A stretch of DNA of 64,000 nucleotides from Viscum album (taxonomy: Eukaryota > Streptophyta > Magnoliopsida > Santalales > Viscaceae): the NCBI GenBank assembly GCA_963277665.1, contig OY728133.1, positions 390,117,962 to 390,181,961 on the forward strand. The letters run 5' to 3'. Under the pieces are notes generated by a model. It had not been told where the DNA came from. It saw nothing but the letters and a program-made list of their open reading frames with translations, and did no database searches. Below are positions 11,745 to 22,400 of this stretch, piece after piece; the first letter of the stretch is position 1, and each line of letters starts with the position of its first letter. The position numbers and the translations under genes are program-made.

Positions 11745-12029
11745 GATTCATTCTCCATCGTAACCATTAAAGCGTAATTATCATTTTATGATTTAAAAAT
11801 GATGTTTAAGGACTTGATATCATTCTGGATATGAATAATATACAACCTATCCTTTACAAACATGTCTTACGTAACAAAACATATGAAAGAAAACAAGTAA
11901 GTTAACACCCGAAACAACGATAATACTAAGATATTATTATCAAATCAATATTAAAAGATCATATATGATATCATATTAATGTATATGATTCTTGTATAAT
12001 TTAATAACAATTATTTCACCATTATACAG

Positions 12030-12064
12030 GAGGTTAACCTACCACAACCAAGGAAAAGTACAAG
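12030..12064 (+). other. Predicted 35-nt micro-exon in element B 5' LTR
   Basis: Lies between acceptor-like ATTATACAG and donor-like CAAG|GTAAGG. The corresponding segments in A, C, D and F are 36-37 nt with similar flanks. It would form the middle exon of a spliced leader; function unknown. Confidence 0.45.
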
Positions 12065-13117
12065 GTAAGGGTTATTTCACAATCTCTTCATTATCCGAGG
12101 TTGTATTATACGTAATAATCTACTGGGATCTCTTTATCATCCACATCCATGTTTCTTCGAAATGTATTTCAAAACATTTTTACTATTTACAAGAATATGG
12201 GTTAAAGTCATTTATACCCTTGTTTGACTTTTTATAAGAGGTTTATAAAGGAATCTTTCCGTCGTTTTCAAAACAAGGTCCTTTTTAACCTTTTCGACAG
12301 AATTGAGGTAAGAATGTTTTTTTTAACTTATACGGCGGGTGCGGTTATTTTCCACCGTTATAAAATCGTCGAAGCTTCCCATACAAGCTTATAAGAATAT
12401 TTTCAAAGAAAATGTTTTATTTTATATGGATCTTAAATGATTTCAAAATAAAAGGAGATATTTCTTTTAAAAGAATTTTGATTTCATCTATGTCAACATC
12501 CTTTGATGGATTTTAAGATTATTTGAAGTTTATTTATTATGATACAAAACTTCTATATTGTATTGAAGGTTTTGTGATATGTTTGACTGTGGATGTGCTA
12601 TTTTTATACCATTCATAGTTTATTGTGAAAGTATTGACATTTCGTATGCTAGTTTTAATACGAATGTTTATGTTATGTTTAAACCTTTTCATATGGGAAT
12701 GCATTGGACTTAATAAGTGACGGGTGGAGCCCGCTATAGCTCCTCGATGCATCGGTAGGTCTCATGAGACAAACTAGTGTCTTGGCACAAGGCCTTGACA
12801 AAATCTTATTTGTAGCCTTGGCACGAGGCCTTGGCTATGTGGTTATGATAGTCTAGCATTATGCATTCCAACATTATGAAAGTGGTTATTGATTTTTGCA
12901 TGTGATTATTCGATTAGTAGAATATCCATGTGAATAAGTAAATGGCATTATTTCGTTTTACTTTTGCCATACCATGTTGAAGTTCAATTTTAAAAGGCTT
13001 TTGTTTTAGTAATGCATTGCCTTAAATGTTTATTCTTATTTATGAAAGTTTCCGCTATATTGTTATCCTTACTGGGCATTTGAGCTCACCCCTTTTCTAT
13101 GTTTTATTTTTCCCCAG
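12065..13117 (+). other. Predicted leader intron 2 in element B 5' LTR
   Basis: Begins GTAAGG and ends in a pyrimidine-rich acceptor (TTTTATTTTTCCCCAG). It is 1053 bases. It spans the conserved GATGCATCGGTAGG segment and the CTTGGCACGAGGCC repeats. If used, the third exon would start at 13118 and run through the LTR end and primer site to gag. Confidence 0.4.
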
Positions 13118-13365
13118 GATGTGAAGAAGTAAATTATGAATGACCTGAAGGGATATTATGAGGGGATAGTAGTGTGGATTATGGAGACATTATGTTGTTG
13201 TAGTAGTTTTTCATTTTATGATGTAATGTAAAACTTATGAATATATCTAGTGTTTCCAAGGCTACTAAACCAATCGGTCTTTCGAGATTTGATCTTTCTT
13301 GTGATCATGCCAATGTTATGTAATAATGCACCGACTCTAGGCAACTAGGGTCGGGGCGTTACAGT

Positions 13366-13376
13366 TGGTATCAGAG
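13366..13376 (+). other. Primer-binding site, initiator tRNA-Met
   Basis: TGGTATCAGAG starts two bases after the LTR end and is complementary to the 3' end of plant initiator tRNA-Met, the usual primer of chromoviruses of this type. Confidence 0.93.
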
Positions 13377-13865
13377 GAAGTTTAGTACAAACCTTGGAAG
13401 CTAGATTTAGATAAACTCTGATTAGAGCACGTAGACCTAAGATGAACTTTGAGGATTAGTATAGAAGAACTTCCTAGAATTTTGGTATTGTAGAGATTTT
13501 GTGAGTTTTTCGAGCAATACATCCCTGTCTGGATACGAGCAGGTAGAGGCGGCTCTGGCACAGATGTACCTAGGGGTAAAACCCGAAAACACCGCTTTGA
13601 GCTAGACTCGAACGGGAACTGGTGCACGACAACGGGCCTTGCTGCACTCTTGGTTACGACACTCCCGGGGGATATGCTTAGGATAACTCTCACTATCTTT
13701 ACAAATCATTATGAAGGGTTTATGAGTATATACTTCCTCAAAGAAAACATTTTTATGATTATGGATTATATCCATAAATAGTTCAATTTATGTTAAGTGT
13801 TTTATAAGTATGGGATTATGTATTTTGATGCATAAACTGATCTAGTTTATGCCATTTTTTTAGAA
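13377..13865 (+). other. Untranslated leader of element B, with a GC-richer conserved block
   Basis: About 490 bases between primer site and gag ATG. The part 13510-13680 is much richer in G and C than its surroundings, and 13514-13590 is recognisably conserved (reverse strand) at 61060-61140 in element F although that element is otherwise badly decayed. A frame without stops runs 13494-13781 with its first ATG at 13674. The block could hold an RNA packaging or dimer signal or a short upstream protein; neither is proven. Confidence 0.5.
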
Positions 13866-14699
13866 ATGGCGCCTAGTGGAAGAAATGGAAACCGTATCAA
13901 TGCACGCACTCCATGTAGGGATTGCCCTCCTGCTCAAGATAATTATAGTGGGGCTGGTGATGCAACTGGTGCTGATCAGCTAATCACCGTACTGGGACAA
14001 CTTACTCAGGTTATGAATAATAACCTTACCCGTATGGAGCACCCTGATCCGCAGCGTGGAGGATCAATGTTAGATCGATTCATGAGACAACAACCACCAA
14101 CGTTCAATGGGAGTACAAATCCCTTAGTAGCTGAACAATGGATATTTTCCCTAGAGAAAATATTTCAGGCTTTGGGGAGTAGTGAAAGGGAAAAAGTTAC
14201 CATGGCAGTTTACCGCCTCACTGGAGATGCTGATCAATGGTGGTCATTGATTCAAAACATGAAGGAAGATGATGAAGTATCAAACATGGAATGGAGGGAG
14301 TTCAAAGATCTGTTTTTAGAAAAATACTTTCCTCGCGACCATCGAGCAGATATGGAAAGGCAATTTCTGAGTCTGAGACAAAAGGAGGATGAGAATGTCA
14401 CAAAGTATGAGGCTAACTTTACAAGGTTAGCGAGGTACGCTGGTGATTATATTCGCAACCCAAGAAGTAAGATTGATCGTTTCTTTGATGGGTTAAAACC
14501 ATTTCTCCGTCGAGCATTAGTCTCACAATCCTTTTCATCGTACGAAGACATTGTCTCATGTGCTATCAAGACCGAAAAGGAATTCTCTAAGTCTTATGAC
14601 TTTAAAGCAAAGCAAGAGAAGAAGAGACCTGCTGATCAATCTGGGAATGGAAATAAGGGGAAGAAGGGAAAGGTTGAATATCCATCTTGTGGTAAGTGA
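13866..14699 (+). CDS. gag: Gag (capsid) part of element B, ends at premature TGA
   Basis: 277 residues. It contains a retrotransposon Gag domain at about residues 75-245: PTFNGSTNPLVAEQW, the paired Trp motif DADQWW, then EFKDLFLEKYFP and FxSLRQKEDENVTKYE, well-known gag landmarks of plant gypsy elements. A basic Lys-rich stretch (250-270) leads into YPSCGK, where the frame is cut by TGA inside the Cys/His segment that normally precedes the knuckles. ATG at 13866 is chosen because MAPSGRNG resembles the usual start (MAPxGR) of this clade and no upstream in-frame start is needed. The product would be capsid without nucleocapsid. Known role: assembly of the virus-like particle in the cytoplasm. 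Confidence 0.88.
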   Translation: MAPSGRNGNRINARTPCRDCPPAQDNYSGAGDATGADQLITVLGQLTQVMNNNLTRMEHPDPQRGGSMLDRFMRQQPPTFNGSTNPLVAEQWIFSLEKIFQALGSSEREKVTMAVYRLTGDADQWWSLIQNMKEDDEVSNMEWREFKDLFLEKYFPRDHRADMERQFLSLRQKEDENVTKYEANFTRLARYAGDYIRNPRSKIDRFFDGLKPFLRRALVSQSFSSYEDIVSCAIKTEKEFSKSYDFKAKQEKKRPADQSGNGNKGKKGKVEYPSCGK

Positions 14700-16085
14700 G
14701 GGAAGAAACACCCCGGTGCTTGCCTGAAGGGAATGGGAGTCTGTTACAAGTGTGGTGAAAAAGGCCACCAAACTCATGATTGCAAGGGGAAGAAGGAAGC
14801 TACCAACGTTCAGTGCTACAATTGCAGGGAGATGGGGCATTATGCAAATGCATGTCCTAAGCGTCAGGAGAACTTACCTCAGAAAAGGCCAAGGGATCAA
14901 GGCCAGGCTTATGCTATCACTACTGCTGAGGTAGAAGCTCCGAAAGACGTGGTGGCAGGTAATTTAATGGTTTCCTCAAGTTTAGCAAATGCATTATTTG
15001 ATTCTGGATCATCGCATAGTTTCATATCTTCCCAGTTTGCTAAGAAAATTAGATATTTCCAATTTGATTTAATAAGGGAGTTGTCAGTTAAAACTCCTAA
15101 GGGAAGTATCGTTGCAACAAAGTTTTGTGAATCAGTCCCCATTAGAGCACATAAATTTTCTTTATCTGCTGATTTCATCGTCATACATATGATTGAGTTT
15201 GATATAATCCTCGGTATGGACTGGCTTTCGGACTATGATGCGAAGATTTATTGTAAGAAGAAAGAGGTTACGATTCTTGATGATAATGATAAGGAGCACC
15301 TTATTTTTAGAGCAGAATCGTCACCACCTAATTCTTATTTAGATCCACCCCCTGTAGCTCAACTTAATTCAATTATCGGGGAGGAAGAGAATGAAATAAC
15401 TGTCGGTGAGGAAAGAAATGTTCAAATAGAGGATGTACCTATTGTGAAAGAGTTTGTAGATGTATTTCCGGAAGATTTACCTGGACATCCTCCAGAACGA
15501 GAAGTAGAGTTTTCCATTGATTTAATTCCTGGATCAAGGCCTATATCGAAGACCCCTTATAGAATGGCCACTGTAGAGCTAGTCGAACTAAAGAAACAAC
15601 TAGAGGAATTGAGTAATAAGGGATTTATTCTCCCTAGTGTTTCTCCATGGGGAGCCCCTGTTCTTTTTGTTAAAAAGAAAGATGGATCTATGAGGTTATG
15701 TATCGACTACAGGGAGATCAATGCTATAACGATAAAGAACAAGTATCCCCTACCTCGTATTGATGATTTATTTGACCAACTGCATGGAGCTCAATACTTT
15801 TCAAAGATTGACCTTCGATCTGGATACCATCAGTTGTGTGTGAAGAAGGAAGACATTCCGAAGACAGCATTTCGAACCAGGTACGGCCATTACGAGTTTA
15901 CTGTAATGCCGTTTGGATTGACTAATGCACCCTCTGTATTCATGGATCTGATGAATAGAGTTTTCAAGGAGTATCTCGATGAATTTGTGGTGGTATTTAT
16001 TGATGATATCTTGGTATACTCCAAAACCTACAAAGATCATGAAAATCACTTGCGCATTATCTTGAAGACTCTGAGGAGGCATTAA
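14700..16085 (+). CDS. pol: Nucleocapsid, protease and N-terminal RT part of element B, open between the two stops
   Basis: Same frame as gag, downstream of the TGA; the first Met is at 14733, which is probably not a real start. Polyprotein residues 293-306 ([14 protein letters not shown]) and 317-330 ([14 protein letters not shown]) are two CX2CX4HX4C knuckles. The protease has the active-site DSG at residues 379-381 and ILGMDWL near 448-454. RT spans about 529-739: [51 protein letters not shown] and the catalytic FIDD at 711-714, all intact. The frame ends at TAA 16083, cutting RT before its connection domain. Confidence 0.9.
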   Translation, partial: GKKHPGACLKGMGVCYKCGEKGHQTHDCKGKKEATNVQCYNCREMGHYANACPKRQENLPQKRPRDQGQAYAITTAEVEAPKDVVAGNLMVSSSLANALFDSGSSHSFISSQFAKKIRYFQFDLIRELSVKTPKGSIVATKFCESVPIRAHKFSLSADFIVIHMIEFDIILGMDWLSDYDAKIYCKKKEVTILDDNDKEHLIFRAESSPPNSYLDPPPVAQLNSIIGEEENEITVGEERNVQIEDVPIVKEFVDVFPEDLPGHPPEREVEFSIDLIPGSRPISKTPYRMATVELVELKKQLEELSNKGFILPSVSPWGAPVLFVKKKDGSMRLCIDYREINAITIKNKYPLPRIDDLFDQLHGAQYFSKIDLRSGYHQLCVKKEDIPKTAFRTRYGHYEFTVMPFGLTNAPSVFMDLMNRVFKEYLDEFVVVFIDDILVYSKTYKDHENHLRIILKTLRRH

Positions 16086-18332
16086 TTATATGGAAAGTTT
16101 AGCAAGTGTGAATTCTGGCTTCAGGAGATTTCTTTTCTTGGCCATATTGTCTCTAAAGATGGAATCTCTGTTGATCCTTCTAAGACCAAGGCAATCCAAG
16201 AATGGTCAGCACCTACGAATATAACTGAGGTACGTAGTTTTATTGGTTTGGCAGGTTATTATCGACGTTTCGTCCAGAATTTTGCCCGATTGGCTAACCC
16301 ATTAACGAAGCTCACACGTAAAGGGGTTAAATTTGTTTGGACAAAAGAGTGTGAAGAATGTTTCGAAGAACTGAAGAGAAGATTAGTCAATGCTCCTATA
16401 TTGACTCTACCATCGGGGAATGATGGGTTCGTTATTTATAGTGATGCATCGAAGAAAGGACTTGGCTGTGTCCTTATGCAGAATGATAGAGTTATTGCCT
16501 ATGCATCACGACAGTTGAAAATTCATGAACAAAACTATCCTACTCATGATCTTGAGTTAGCAGTTGTGATCTTTGCTTTGAAGATATGGAGGCACTACCT
16601 CTATGGTGAAAAATGTGAGATTTATACTGATCACAAGAGTTTGAAGTATATTTTCTCACAAAAAGAACTCAACATGAGGCAAAGGAGATGGCTTGAATTA
16701 CTCAAGGATTATGATTGTACGATACACTACCACCCGGGGAAGGCAAACAAGGTGGCAGATGCTTTGAGCAGAAAAGACCATGGAGTTCTGAACATGATGA
16801 GAATTGAAAGGGATCCAATTTTCATGGATCTAGTGAAGATGGACATGGGAATAACCAGGGAAGGTGAAACATCAATGCTTTTTCAAATGGTTGCCAAACC
16901 ATCTTTACTAGAAAGGATTAAGAGTTCTCAGACCGATGATGAAGAATTTCAGAAGAAGATTAAAGCTGTGAATGATGGGAGATTGAGAGACTTTGCGTAT
17001 GAAGGTGGAATTTTGAAATTCGGGAAGAGACTTTGTGTTCCCAATATACCTGATCTAAAAAGGGAATTGCTGGATGATGCTCATAGTTCCAATTTCTCTA
17101 TACACCCTGGGAGCACCAAAATGTATAGAGATTTGAAGGAACATTTTTGGTGGGACAACATGAAGAGGGAGATTGCTGATTTTGTGTCAAGATGTATGGT
17201 TTGTCAACAAGTGAAAGCTGGAAGGCAACAGCCTGGAGGAGTCATGCAACCTCTTCCCATACCGGAGTGGAAATGGGACAATATTACGATGGACTTTGTC
17301 ATGGGGCTACCAAAGACTCCTAGAAGGAACGATGCAATATGGGTTATTGTTGATCGTCTTACCAAGTCAGCACATTTTCTTGCTATAAGAGAAGATCTAC
17401 CCCTGGAACGTCTAGCAAGACTATATATTAATGAAGTTGTGAGACTTCATGGAGTACCCCTATCGATTGTTTCTGATCGTGATCCCCGTTTTACTTCAAG
17501 ATTTTGGAAAAGTCTTCAGAAATCCCTGGATACTGAACTTCATTTGAGCACTGCTTACCACCCTCAGACAGACGGACAATCAGAACGGACTATTCAGACC
17601 TTAGAAGACATGTTGAGATCTTGCTCACTTGATTTTCAGGGTATGTGGGATCAATATTTACCACTAGTAGAATTTTCCTATAACAATAGCTTCCATTCGA
17701 GTATACAGATGGCACCATATGAAGCGTTATACGGAAAGAGATGTCGTACACCAACCTGTTGGGATGACGTTGGTGAAAGAAAACTTGTAGGCCCAGAGCT
17801 GGTGGAGGAAACGGTGGAAAAGGTGAAAGTAATCCAAAATCACATTAAAGCAGCTCAAAGTAGGCAGAAGAGCTATGCCGATAATCGAAGGAAGGATTTG
17901 GAATTTCAAGTCGGTGATCATGTTTTCCTGAAGGTATCTCCATGGAAGGGAGTCATATGTTTTGGTAAGAAAGGTAAATTGAGTCCCAGGTACATCGGAC
18001 CTTTCGAAATTCTAGAACGAATTGGGGCTGTAGCTTACCGATTGGCAATGCCGCCAAGTCTCTCCAAAGTTCACGATGTGTTCCACGTATCTCTGTTGAG
18101 GAAATACATGCCTGACCCAACGCATGTACTCACCTATGAGGAATTAGAACTGGAACCCGATCTTTCCTATTGTGAAGATCCCGTCAGGATTCTTGATACA
18201 AGAGAACAAGTACTGAGAAACCGGACGACGCGTCTGGTAAAAGTTTTGTGGAGAAATCATAAGATGGAAGAGGCAACGTGGGAACCCGAGGAACTTATGA
18301 TGAAGAACCACCCGAGTCTTTTTATGCAGTAA
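16086..18332 (+). CDS. pol: RT connection, RNase H, integrase and chromodomain-like part of element B
   Basis: Continues the same frame; it can be opened at 16248 only with a non-ATG codon, so it is a fragment. RNase H keeps its acidic residues in YSDAS, LELAV, TDHKS and ADALSRK. Integrase has the zinc motif (H in AHSSNFS and IHPG, C in RCMVCQ), then catalytic D in TMDF, D in VSDRDP and E in GQSERT, the last two 35 residues apart (DD35E). GPY/F follows ([13 protein letters not shown]), then [13 protein letters not shown] and the tail [12 protein letters not shown]...[17 protein letters not shown], a chromodomain-like region typical of Tekay/Del. The normal stop is TAA at 18330. Known roles: cDNA completion and nuclear integration. 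Confidence 0.92.
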   Translation, partial: LYGKFSKCEFWLQEISFLGHIVSKDGISVDPSKTKAIQEWSAPTNITEVRSFIGLAGYYRRFVQNFARLANPLTKLTRKGVKFVWTKECEECFEELKRRLVNAPILTLPSGNDGFVIYSDASKKGLGCVLMQNDRVIAYASRQLKIHEQNYPTHDLELAVVIFALKIWRHYLYGEKCEIYTDHKSLKYIFSQKELNMRQRRWLELLKDYDCTIHYHPGKANKVADALSRKDHGVLNMMRIERDPIFMDLVKMDMGITREGETSMLFQMVAKPSLLERIKSSQTDDEEFQKKIKAVNDGRLRDFAYEGGILKFGKRLCVPNIPDLKRELLDDAHSSNFSIHPGSTKMYRDLKEHFWWDNMKREIADFVSRCMVCQQVKAGRQQPGGVMQPLPIPEWKWDNITMDFVMGLPKTPRRNDAIWVIVDRLTKSAHFLAIREDLPLERLARLYINEVVRLHGVPLSIVSDRDPRFTSRFWKSLQKSLDTELHLSTAYHPQTDGQSERTIQTLEDMLRSCSLDFQGMWDQYLPLVEFSYNNSFHSSIQMAPYEALYGKRCRTPTCWDDVGERKLVGPELVEETVEKVKVIQNHIKAAQSRQKSYADNRRKDLEFQVGDHVFLKVSPWKGVICFGKKGKLSPRYIGPFEILERIGAVAYRLAMPPSLSKVHDVFHVSLLRKYMPDPTHVLTYEELELEPDLSYCEDPVRILDTREQVLRNRTTRLVKVLWRNHKMEEATWEPEELMMKNHPSLFMQ

Positions 18333-18363
18333 TACCCTAGAAATTGCGAGGACGCAATTATTT

Positions 18364-18377
18364 GAAGGAGGGGAGAA
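18364..18377 (+). other. Polypurine tract of element B
   Basis: GAAGGAGGGGAGAA directly precedes the 3' LTR start TGTAAC. Primer for plus-strand DNA synthesis. Confidence 0.93.
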
Positions 18378-21300
18378 TGTAACACCCCAAGCTTCTACGG
18401 TACGTTTCCCTTTGAATAATGCGATAGCGTGTGTTGTACGCAACCTCGAGTTCTAACACACACCACAACTAATTAAACTAGCCGTTGTGAATAGTAATAC
18501 CTAATTTTTGAAATCATATATATTCTATATTTCAAAATGGACTTCATTTTTGGATTCGGAATATCAAAATTAGCCTAGGGTGAAATTTTGGTACATTTCG
18601 GATAACTTTCATATTTTGATGAATAGTGAAAATTTCTAAATTTTAATTAAAAACAACTTTTTTAATCAAAATAATTAATAGTGATAAATTATGAATTTGA
18701 GTGGTTTTAAAGTATATTTAGAATATATTTTTACCATTCAATTTAATGTTTATCATTGGACATAATTTTACAATTAAACCGAACATAAACAAGTGTCAAT
18801 CTTTTGATAGTTATTATCTCTTAAAAACACGCTTTTTGTTTTAACAGCGAGAATTAATTTTAAATTAATTTCTGCCACTTCTGTGTTTTGAATTTAGGAA
18901 AATGGATTCCATATTTGGAATCAGGATGTCCAAATTATGTAAATAGGTAACTTTTATTTTTAGACATTTTGAATAATTACTGCGGTAAATATTTTATTTA
19001 CCATGGTTAAAGGGTAAATCCGGTAAATAAGGGTTAAAAAAATAATATTATAATAATACAAAATTACCCTAAAACGTGTCTTAACCCTATTGGTTGATAC
19101 ATGGTCGACCATGGGCATCTTTGTGTCAATTTTGGGACCCCATGGATCCACTTGTAAGTGATAATGACACTTTATTTTAATTAAGTTAAAATGAATACAA
19201 AAATGACACAAGCATATATCTTTTAGAAGAACAATTTTTACATAGGGTTATACATGTTGGATTTTCGATTATAAATATTCATTAGAAAGATAAAAATATT
19301 TCCTACATAATGATATTTTATTTATAATTTTTAGACAATAAATAAGTTATTTTATTTATGACACAATGATGATGCAGTAATTACTATAATAGTGAAAAAT
19401 TAAACTAATTGATATTATAAATACACAAATAAATATAATATGAAACTTTTAATGAATTAAACTAATTTTCTAGGCTAATATGATATATTAGGATTGATTT
19501 AATGGACTTTGTTCGAAGTAATCAATCTGTTATGAGTTTCACAAAAATCAACTATTGAATAGTGTCAAAATTGACATAAAAGAGTTCTTAAAACAAATAT
19601 TATATTATTAATTGATATTAAATTCCTAAAAATATAAGGTTCGGCCAAGAGACTTATATTATGATAGGTTAATCATTAATGGACCACTTGGGGGTCGCTT
19701 GGATGTATATAGTAAGTTTATTAACCATATTATATAAAAATACAAAGAGACATTGTAAAAGTGAAACTAATTAACTTAGAGTTAATACTTAAAGATAAGG
19801 TTAATATAAGTACCCAAACCTGTCTAAATTCTATTGGATGAGTTGTTTTCGACCTATCCCCACCTCATCCTTTGAATAGTCAACTTTGGAGCCTTTAGAA
19901 ACCGAATATGAATTTATTATAAATTAATATTTCTAGCTTTTCCAAAGGTGCCTCTCACCCCTCTTATAAAAGGGCACTCCTCCTTCTCATTTCTTCACAC
20001 CTCTAAAGCCTTTTGGTTCGGCCAAACTCTGCCCAAATACTCTCCCAACATCCCTCAATACAACCTAGAGGCCTTAGTTTGATCAGAAAGCCAACCTAAG
20101 GAGCCCTTTTGATCAAATCAAAAGGAAGAACCCGAAGAAGAGGTAATGATCTCACCACCCTTTTCTAAGTTCATTTCTTCTTCCACTTCTTCTTCCTTTG
20201 TTCTTACCATTCTGAAATAATAAATCCAGTATCTCACATATACTGTGATGTTATTATAAATATGGTACAATCATATTCAGTATTCTATCCACCCTTTGAA
20301 TAACATGTCACCATACGTGCGTACGTACGGCTTACCGTCTCCACGTCGTGGTGTAATTGTTATTCAATATAATATTATTTGGATGGGTATAATAATGATG
20401 TGTAACTCATGTAAATAATAAATATAACATGTTAATGATTCTTTATATATGATATACCATCCATTTATATATTATTTTAATATCAAAAGAATGATATTGT
20501 CGCTCGTGCGTACGTACGGACTACCGTCTCCACGAACGCGATGAGATTCATTCTCCATCGTAACCATTAAAGCGTAATTATCATTTTATGATTTAAAAAT
20601 GATGTTTAAGGACTTGATATCATTCTGGATATGAATAATATACAACCTATCCTTTACAAACATGTCTTACGTAACAAAACATATGAAAGAAAACAAGTAA
20701 GTTAACACCCGAAACAACGATAATACTAAGATATTATTATCAAATCAATATTAAAAGATCATATATGATATCATATTAATGTATATGATTCTTGTATAAT
20801 TTAATAACAATTATTTCACCATTATACAGGAGGTTAACCTACCACAACCAAGGAAAAGTACAAGGTAAGGGTTATTTCACAATCTCTTCATTATCCGAGG
20901 TTGTATTATACGTAATAATCTACTGGGATCTCTTTATCATCCACATCCATGTTTCTTCGAAATGTATTTCAAAACATTTTTACTATTTACAAGAATATGG
21001 GTTAAAGTCATTTATACCCTTGTTTGACTTTTTATGAGAGGTTTATAAAGGAATCTTTCCGTCGTTTTCAAAACAAGGTCCTTTTTAACCTTTTCGACAG
21101 AATTGAGGTAAGAATGTTTTTTTAAACTTATACGGCGGGTGCGGTTATTTTCCGCCGTTATAAAATCGTCGAAGCTTCCCATACAAGCTTATAAGAATAT
21201 TTTCAAAGAAAATGTTTTATTTTATATGGATCTTAAATGATTTCAAAATAAAAGGAGATATTTCTTTTAAAAGAATTTTGATTTCATCTATGTCAACATC

Positions 21301-22163
21301 CTTTGATGGATTTTAAGATTATTTGAAGTTGATTTATTATGATACAAAACTTCTATATTGTATTGAAGGTTTTGTGATATGTTTGACTGTGGATGTGCTA
21401 TTTTTATACCATTCATAGTTTATTGTGAAAGTATTGACATTTCGTATGCTAGTTTTAATACGAATGTTTATGTTATGTTTAAACCTTTTCATATGGGAAT
21501 GCATTGGACTTAATAAGTGACGGGTGGAGCCCGCTATAGGTCCTCGATGCATCGGTAGGTCTCATGAGACAAACTAGTGTCTTGGGACAAGGCCTTGACA
21601 AAATCTTATTTGTAGCCTTGGCACGAGGCCTTGGCTATGTGGTTATGATAGTCTGGCATTATGCATTCCAACATTATGAAAGTGGTTATTGATTTTTGCA
21701 TGTGATTATTCGATTAGTAGAATATCCATGTGAATAAGTAAATGGCATTATTTCGTTTTACTTTTGCCATACCATGTTGAAGTTCAATTTTAAAAGGCTT
21801 TTGTTTTAGTAATGCATTGCCTTAAATGTTTATTCTTATTTATGAAAGTTTCCGCTATATTGTTATCCTTACTGGGCATTTGAGCTCACCCCTTTTCTAT
21901 GTTTTATTTTTCCCCAGGATGTGAAGAAGTAAATTATGAATGACCTGCAGGGATATTATGAGGGGATAGTAGTGTGGATTATGGAGACATTATGTTGTTG
22001 TAGTAGTTTTTCATTTTATGATGTAATGTAAAACTTATGAATATATCTAGTGTTTCCAAGGCTACTAAACCAATCGGTCTTTCAAGATTTGATCTTTCTT
22101 GTGATCATGCCAATGTTATGTAATAATGCACCGACTCTAGGCAACTAGGGTCGGGGCGTTACA
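18378..22163 (+). repeat. Element B 3' LTR (3786 bp)
   Basis: Same length as the 5' LTR and collinear with it at offset 8800. Differences noticed by eye are nearly all single-base (for example 10081 A versus 18881 C; 20033 G versus T at 11233). Carries the same TATA box (19965), micro-exon (20830-20864) and hairpin motifs (20314, 20501). Ends GGGGCGTTACA, followed by TTAAA. Confidence 0.97.
19965..19971 (+). promoter_or_regulatory. TATA box of element B 3' LTR
   Basis: TATAAAA identical to the 5' copy. In the 3' LTR it could drive outward transcription into the CACTA-like sequence to the right. Confidence 0.5.
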
Positions 22164-22168
22164 TTAAA
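22164..22168. repeat. Target-site duplication of element B, right copy (TTAAA)
   Basis: Matches 9573-9577. Confidence 0.95.
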
Positions 22169-22400
22169 AGCCAAGGTCTTTTATCAGCACTTATAAAAGG
22201 GTTGATAAAGGGTCTTTATCATTTCTTGTAGAAGCACTGATAAAGTTCCATTTATCAGTGCTTTTATGAGAGATGATAAAATAGTCCTTTATAATTGCTT
22301 CTATGTGCAATGGTAATGTAGACCTATATCATAACTTTTAAAAGCACTAATAAATGTGGCATGTAATAGCACTTCTAAAACAACAGATAAAGGGTAATTC
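22169..22400. repeat. CACTA-like left subterminal repeats, inner part
   Basis: Several copies of TTATCAGCACTTATAAAAGG, GCACTGATAAAG and TTATCAGTGC in both orientations, with spacing of a few tens of bases. They are the same family as the clusters at 58190-58335 and 59386-59713. Such repeats bind the element's own accessory protein in well-studied CACTA elements (family knowledge). Confidence 0.7.

Larger units (their letters stand above)
11343..12029 (+). other. Predicted leader intron 1 in element B 5' LTR
   Basis: Begins GTAATG after AAGAAGAG and ends with TTATACAG. It is 687 bases and AT-rich as plant introns are. Equivalent donor and acceptor signals sit at the same relative places in other LTRs of this window. 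It holds both GTAC-rich hairpin motifs. Inferred from splice-site form and conservation only. Confidence 0.45.
9578..13363 (+). repeat. Element B 5' LTR (3786 bp)
   Basis: TGTAACACCCCAAGC...GGGGCGTTACA, with terminal inverted hexamer TGTAAC/GTTACA. It matches 18378-22163 base for base in length, offset by exactly 8800. It contains a TATAAAA box at 11165, donor-like AGAG|GTAATG at 11342/11343, a 35-nt micro-exon 12030-12064, acceptor-like TTCCCCAG ending 13117, and two GTAC-rich hairpin motifs (11514 and 11701). Confidence 0.97.
13866..18332 (+). pseudogene. gag-pol: Element B gag-pol polyprotein frame, broken by two in-frame stops
   Basis: One continuous frame of 1489 codons, interrupted only by TGA at codon 278 (14697-14699) and TAA at codon 740 (16083-16085); no frameshift is needed between the three open parts. 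Domain order is gag capsid, two CCHC knuckles, protease, RT, RNase H, integrase, GPY/F and chromodomain-like tail, the order of Ty3/gypsy elements. The single frame agrees with Tekay/Del elements, which encode Gag and Pol together. The first stop lies just before the first knuckle and the second just after the RT catalytic box, so the copy makes no full Pol unless a stop is read through. Catalytic residues elsewhere are retained, in line with a recent insertion. Confidence 0.95.
9578..22163 (+). mobile_element. Element B: young Ty3/gypsy Tekay/Del chromovirus, complete structure
   Basis: Structurally complete LTR retrotransposon of 12,586 bases. It has TTAAA target duplications, two 3786-base LTRs starting TGTAAC and ending GTTACA, a primer site matching initiator tRNA-Met, a leader, one gag-pol reading frame and a polypurine tract. 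By eye, only about two dozen substitutions separate the LTRs (near 0.6%), so the insertion is recent. The polyprotein frame holds two in-frame stop codons (14697 and 16083) but otherwise keeps its catalytic motifs. It is inserted in the left end of the CACTA-like element. Confidence 0.97.

Noticed and set aside
13382..13693. 103-codon minus-strand open frame in the element B leader
   Set aside because: Antisense to the leader, spanning the primer-site side. No recognisable domain; explained by higher GC content there.
14697..14699. Programmed stop read-through between Gag and Pol
   Set aside because: The TGA interrupts a conserved Cys/His segment rather than following nucleocapsid, the downstream context is not a known read-through type, and a second stop exists in RT.
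9578..22163. Element B as a fully autonomous, intact element
   Set aside because: Two in-frame stops in gag-pol prevent a complete polyprotein.
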